From Burkholderia cenocepacia (lineage in GTDB: Bacteria; Pseudomonadota; Gammaproteobacteria; Burkholderiales; Burkholderiaceae): a DNA stretch of 64,000 nucleotides. The DNA lies in assembly GCF_014211915.1 (NCBI RefSeq), contig NZ_CP060039.1:1922001-1986000 (forward strand), read 5' to 3'. The notes below the pieces were generated by a model. That model saw nothing but the letters and a program-made list of their open reading frames with translations, searched no databases and had not been told where the DNA came from. The position numbers were made by a program, and so were the translations under genes. Shown here one piece after another: positions 61,415 to 64,000 of this stretch. Numbering within the stretch: position 1 is the stretch's first letter; each line of letters begins with the position of its first letter.

Positions 61415-62575
61415 TCAGAAGCGGTGACGCAGGCCGAGGTTGACCATCGTCTGCGAGCTCGTGCCCGCATAACCGTACGAGCCGATCGATGCCTGCGCGG
61501 CCATCGAGCCGCCATTGCCGTCGCCGGTCTGGCCGCTCGCGTGCTGGTACGCGGCGGTCAGGTAGACGTCGGTGCGCTTCGACAGGCTGTAGTCGGCGCC
61601 GGCCGATACCTGGTGATAGGTCGCCGACGTGTCGCCGCCCGAGCGCGTGTAGCTGTAGCCGACACCGACGAGCAGCGCGTTCGTCGCCTGGTAGTTCACG
61701 AAGCCTTGCCCCGTGTTGTAGTGCTCGTTCGAACCGAACACCGAGCTCGCGTCGCGGCGGTACTGCGCGTTGCTGTAGCCGACGCCGAACGTGAACGGGC
61801 CGGCGACGTACTGGCCCGCGATGCGCGCGATGCCGAACGAGTGCGCGCTGGCATAGCCGCTGTTGATCGGGCCGTCGAACGTGCCGTCCGACGAGCTGGT
61901 CCAGCCGTTGCGCACGCCGTTCAACGCGGGGCTGTTGGTCGCGTGGAAGTAGCCGCCGGCGACGCTGAACGGCCCGTTGTTGTACGACACGGCGGCCGAG
62001 TACGACTGCGCGGCGCCGGTGCTGCCGGCGATCCCGCCGAACGAATACATCGCCGCGAACTGCAGGCCCGAATAGACGGCCGACGTGTACTTCACCGCGT
62101 TGTCGACGCGGAAGCTGTTGTCGTAGTTGTCGACGTCGCCCGGCGTCGCGAACACGCTGCCCAGGTAGTTGTCGGCGGTGATGCCCTGCACGAGGTCGAC
62201 GAGCGGGTCGTACTGGCGGCCGAACGTGAGCGTGCCGTAGCGGTCGCTCGTCAGGCCGACGAAGGCCTGACGGCCGAACAGGCGGCCGCCCTGGCCCTGC
62301 CGGCCGTTGCTCGGGTCGAAGCCGTTCTCCAGCTGGAACAGCGCCTTCAGCCCGCCGCCGAGATCCTCGGTGCCTTTCACGCCCCAGCGGCTGCCGGCGA
62401 GGTTGCCCGCGCTGCTGTTGCCGAGCATCCACGCGTTGTCCTTGCCCTGTGCGTGGTTCACATAGGTGATCGACGTGTCGATCACGCCATACAGCGTGAC
62501 GCTCGATTGCGCATGCGCGACGGGCATCGCCGCGAACGACGCGAGCGAAATCAGCGAGAGGGTCGTGCGTTTCAT
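61415..62575 (-). CDS. Gram-negative general porin (OmpC/Opc-like)
   Basis: A 386-residue trimeric porin. The signal peptide ends VAHA-QS, and the mature start QSSVTLYGVIDTSITYVNHAQGKDN is the beta-proteobacterial porin pattern (GVKGTEDLGGGLKALFQLENGF, RQAFVGLTSDRYGTLTFGRQYDPL). It ends in NLGLRHRF with terminal Phe. Such porins let small solutes cross the outer membrane. The start ATG 62575 follows AAGGAGATGACATG. It has its own terminator, so it is a single-gene unit. Confidence 0.95.
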   Translation of the reverse strand: MKRTTLSLISLASFAAMPVAHAQSSVTLYGVIDTSITYVNHAQGKDNAWMLGNSSAGNLAGSRWGVKGTEDLGGGLKALFQLENGFDPSNGRQGQGGRLFGRQAFVGLTSDRYGTLTFGRQYDPLVDLVQGITADNYLGSVFATPGDVDNYDNSFRVDNAVKYTSAVYSGLQFAAMYSFGGIAGSTGAAQSYSAAVSYNNGPFSVAGGYFHATNSPALNGVRNGWTSSSDGTFDGPINSGYASAHSFGIARIAGQYVAGPFTFGVGYSNAQYRRDASSVFGSNEHYNTGQGFVNYQATNALLVGVGYSYTRSGGDTSATYHQVSAGADYSLSKRTDVYLTAAYQHASGQTGDGNGGSMAAQASIGSYGYAGTSSQTMVNLGLRHRF

Positions 62576-63069
62576 GTCATCTCCTTGGCGCATGGGTGGG
62601 GGTCCTTGATCCGGAATGGCAGGAGACTACCGAGCCGCGATAAAACGGCAAAAATGAAATTCTTCGTTGTGGCCTGATGTCGACAGGCACATTCCCGGAA
62701 ATTCATTTTTGAGGGATCTGAATTATTGATCGTTGCGTATCAATGGGTTTCTGTTTCGCGTTTTTTTTAGCGCGGTTTGCATGGGGCGTGATAATTCGGC
62801 GCGATTTTCGCGTGAATTCCCGCAATCTCAATATTGTTATCGATCCGTCAAATCATTATTTAACGAATCGAATTGGCCGGGCTGGAACGAGTGTGATAGC
62901 CGCATGCGGTCCGCCATCCGCGGGGCGACACTCACGCGGCTTCGCCATCCTCCACTTCGCGTCAGCGTCGCCACCGGCGCATCGAAACCGCGGTCGCTAT
63001 CTTACTTTTGCATATAATAATCATTCTCATTTACGGAATCGCTGACGCTCGCGCACCCGGAACCCGGCC
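62576..63069. other. 494-bp AT-rich intergenic region between porin and fecI
   Basis: Notably AT-rich (62630-62870). It holds an imperfect inverted repeat AAAAATGAAATTC (62650-62662)/GAAATTCATTTTT (62698-62710), a second, ATTGAT-8-ATCAAT (62725-62744), and the Fur box near 63010. Promoters for both flanking genes should lie here. No convincing coding frame is seen. Confidence 0.6.
63010..63028 (+). promoter_or_regulatory. Fur box upstream of fecI-like sigma factor
   Basis: GCATATAATAATCATTCTC matches the 19-bp Fur consensus (GATAATGATAATCATTATC) at 14 positions, including the central AATCATT. It is 42-60 bp before the start, so iron-loaded Fur should repress the sigma gene. Confidence 0.75.
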
Positions 63070-63579
63070 ATGTCCGCTGACAAGCTGTCCCTCCATCGAG
63101 AAATCGACGCCCTTTATGTCGGCCACCACGCGTGGCTGCGCGGCTGGCTGAGCCGGAAGCTCGGTTGCGCGCACCGCGCGGCCGACCTGGCGCACGACAC
63201 GTTCGTGCGCCTGCTCGCACGCGACGAGCCGATCGGCGCCGACGAGCCGCGCGCGTTCCTGACCACGGTCGCGCAGCGTGTGCTGAGCAACCACTGGCGG
63301 CGCGAGCAGATCGAGCGCGCGTATCTCGACGTGCTCGCGCAGCGCCCGGAAGCGGTTGCGCCGTCGCCGGAAGAGCGGGCCGTCGTGGTCGAGACGCTGC
63401 TCGAGATCGACCGGCTGCTCGACGGCCTGCCGCCCGCGGCGAAGCGTGCGTTCCTGCTCGCACAGCTCGACGGGCTCACGCAGGTCGAGATCGCGCGCGA
63501 GCTCGGTGTGTCGCTCGCGACGGTGAAGCGCTATCTCGTGAAGGCCGGCACGCAGTGCTTCTTCGCGATGGCGGCCTGA
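63070..63579 (+). CDS. fecI: FecI-type ECF sigma factor
   Basis: A 169-residue ECF sigma factor for iron-uptake genes. Region 2 shows LYVGHHAWLRGWLSRKLGCAHRAADLAHDTFVRLL with DEPRAFLTTVAQRVLSNHWRR; region 4 shows LPPAAKRAFLLAQLDGLTQVEIARELGVSLATVKRYL. The FecI group usually acts with a FecR anti-sigma and an STN-bearing TonB receptor. It lies 3 bp before the damaged fecR. Iron control through the Fur box is expected. Confidence 0.94.
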   Translation: MSADKLSLHREIDALYVGHHAWLRGWLSRKLGCAHRAADLAHDTFVRLLARDEPIGADEPRAFLTTVAQRVLSNHWRREQIERAYLDVLAQRPEAVAPSPEERAVVVETLLEIDRLLDGLPPAAKRAFLLAQLDGLTQVEIARELGVSLATVKRYLVKAGTQCFFAMAA

Positions 63580-63582
63580 CCG

Positions 63583-64000
63583 ATGGCCGCCCCGGGAGCG
63601 TCGGCGGTGCCGCCGCACGTCGCACGTCGCACGTCGCGCAGTCGAGTGGTGGGTCGACCGGCAGTCCGGCCGCACGGACGACGCGTTCACCGCCGCGCTC
63701 GCGCGCTGGCGTGCGGAAGATCCGGCGCACGATGCGGCGTGGCGTCACATCGAAGCGATGCAGGGCCGGTTCGGCCGGCTGACGGCCGGCACGGGGCTCG
63801 TCGCGCTGCGTCAGCCGGGCGGGGGCTACACGCTGATGCGCGCCGACGGCTCGGCGGCCGGCCCCGTGGCGGCCGGCGTCGCGCCAGCCGCCGAGTTGCC
63901 GACGATCGACGTGCGCTCCAGCGCCTTGCGCGCCGAAAGCTATCGCGCGCCGAAGGAAGCGGGCGTGCTGCGCTCCGACATTCCGCTGCTCGACACCGCG
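63583..64000 (+). pseudogene. fecR: damaged fecR/fecA-like gene (partial at window end)
   Basis: ATG 63583 begins MAAPGASAVPPHVARR, a FecR-type start. Three copies of CACGTCG (63616-63636) then put the frame wrong; two copies would join it to AVEWWVDRQSGRTDD, the FecR N-terminal (DUF4880) domain. After AWRHIEAMQGRFGRL (about 63784) the sequence turns to TAGTGLVALRQPGGGYTLMRAD, the end of an STN domain, then LPTIDVRSSALRAESYRAPK, a FecA-type plug start. So most of fecR and the N-terminus of fecA look deleted in frame. The end lies beyond the window. Confidence 0.7.
63616..63636 (+). repeat. 7-bp tandem repeat (CACGTCG) x3 in fecR
   Basis: Three perfect copies of CACGTCG. The unit is not a multiple of three, so copy number sets the frame: two copies give an open fecR, three break it. 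Slipped-strand mispairing is a plausible origin. Confidence 0.85.

Noticed and set aside
63070-64000. A CRISPR-like or other repeat element at the fecR repeats
   Set aside because: Only three directly adjacent 7-bp copies without spacers; this is a simple tandem repeat.

Overview
The window is GC-rich, with dense coding and gene order typical of a Burkholderia main chromosome, most likely the Burkholderia cepacia complex. Diagnostic blocks are rlmE-ftsH-folP-glmM, then pstSCAB-phoU-phoB-phoR, then ppk1/ppx, and an OlsB-type acyltransferase. This assignment rests on recognition of protein sequences and synteny; no search was run.

Layout. 1-7.1 kb: the end of carB, then greA, a DUF4149 membrane protein, a YhbY/CRS1-YhbY RNA-binding protein, rlmE, ftsH, folP and glmM (housekeeping). 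7.4-18.2 kb: the phosphate block, with a multi-half-site Pho box, pstSCAB-phoU-phoBR, a bidirectional terminator, and divergent ppk1 and ppx. ppk1 has its own well-formed Pho box. 18.3-30.3 kb: a secreted hypothetical protein, tRNA-Pro, sixA, olsB, three very small membrane proteins (56, 39 and 28 aa), a MATE exporter, an acyl-CoA ligase, an NlpD-like LytM protein, an aldose epimerase, uppP, tRNA-Arg and glmS.

30.3-40.8 kb: an apparently little-described envelope polysaccharide locus. It encodes a BcsA-like GT2 synthase, a beta-helix/hexapeptide-like protein, a YaiO-type outer-membrane barrel, a polytopic membrane protein, a secreted deacetylase-like protein and a secreted alpha/alpha-toroid (glycosidase-like) protein. 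All run toward glmS, and a UDP-GlcNAc 2-epimerase (wecB type) lies divergently across an unusually long 1.18 kb gap. The precursor genes (glmS, wecB), the polymerase, the periplasmic modifying enzymes and the outer-membrane barrel form a coherent synthesis-export set.

41-50.5 kb: a catabolic and redox region. It has an isoquinoline 1-oxidoreductase-like iorAB pair (iorB frameshifted), an acyl-CoA dehydrogenase, a quinone oxidoreductase, and a PadR regulator divergent from a 2,4-dienoyl-CoA reductase/SnoaL-like pair with two palindromic operators between them. 50.8-55.9 kb: a TonB receptor plus complete FecBCD-like ABC importer. 55.9-62.6 kb: an RstAB-like two-component system divergent from a MipA/OmpV barrel, an I78-like lipoprotein, a frameshifted lytic transglycosylase-VirB9-like fusion, and a porin. 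63-64 kb: a Fur-box-preceded FecI sigma factor followed by a damaged fecR. That fecR carries a 7-bp triple tandem repeat that breaks frame and then runs into the interior of a FecA-type receptor.

Three independent reading-frame lesions (iorB, the transglycosylase-VirB9 gene, fecR) lie in the last third of the window. Each could be real decay, phase variation or sequence error.
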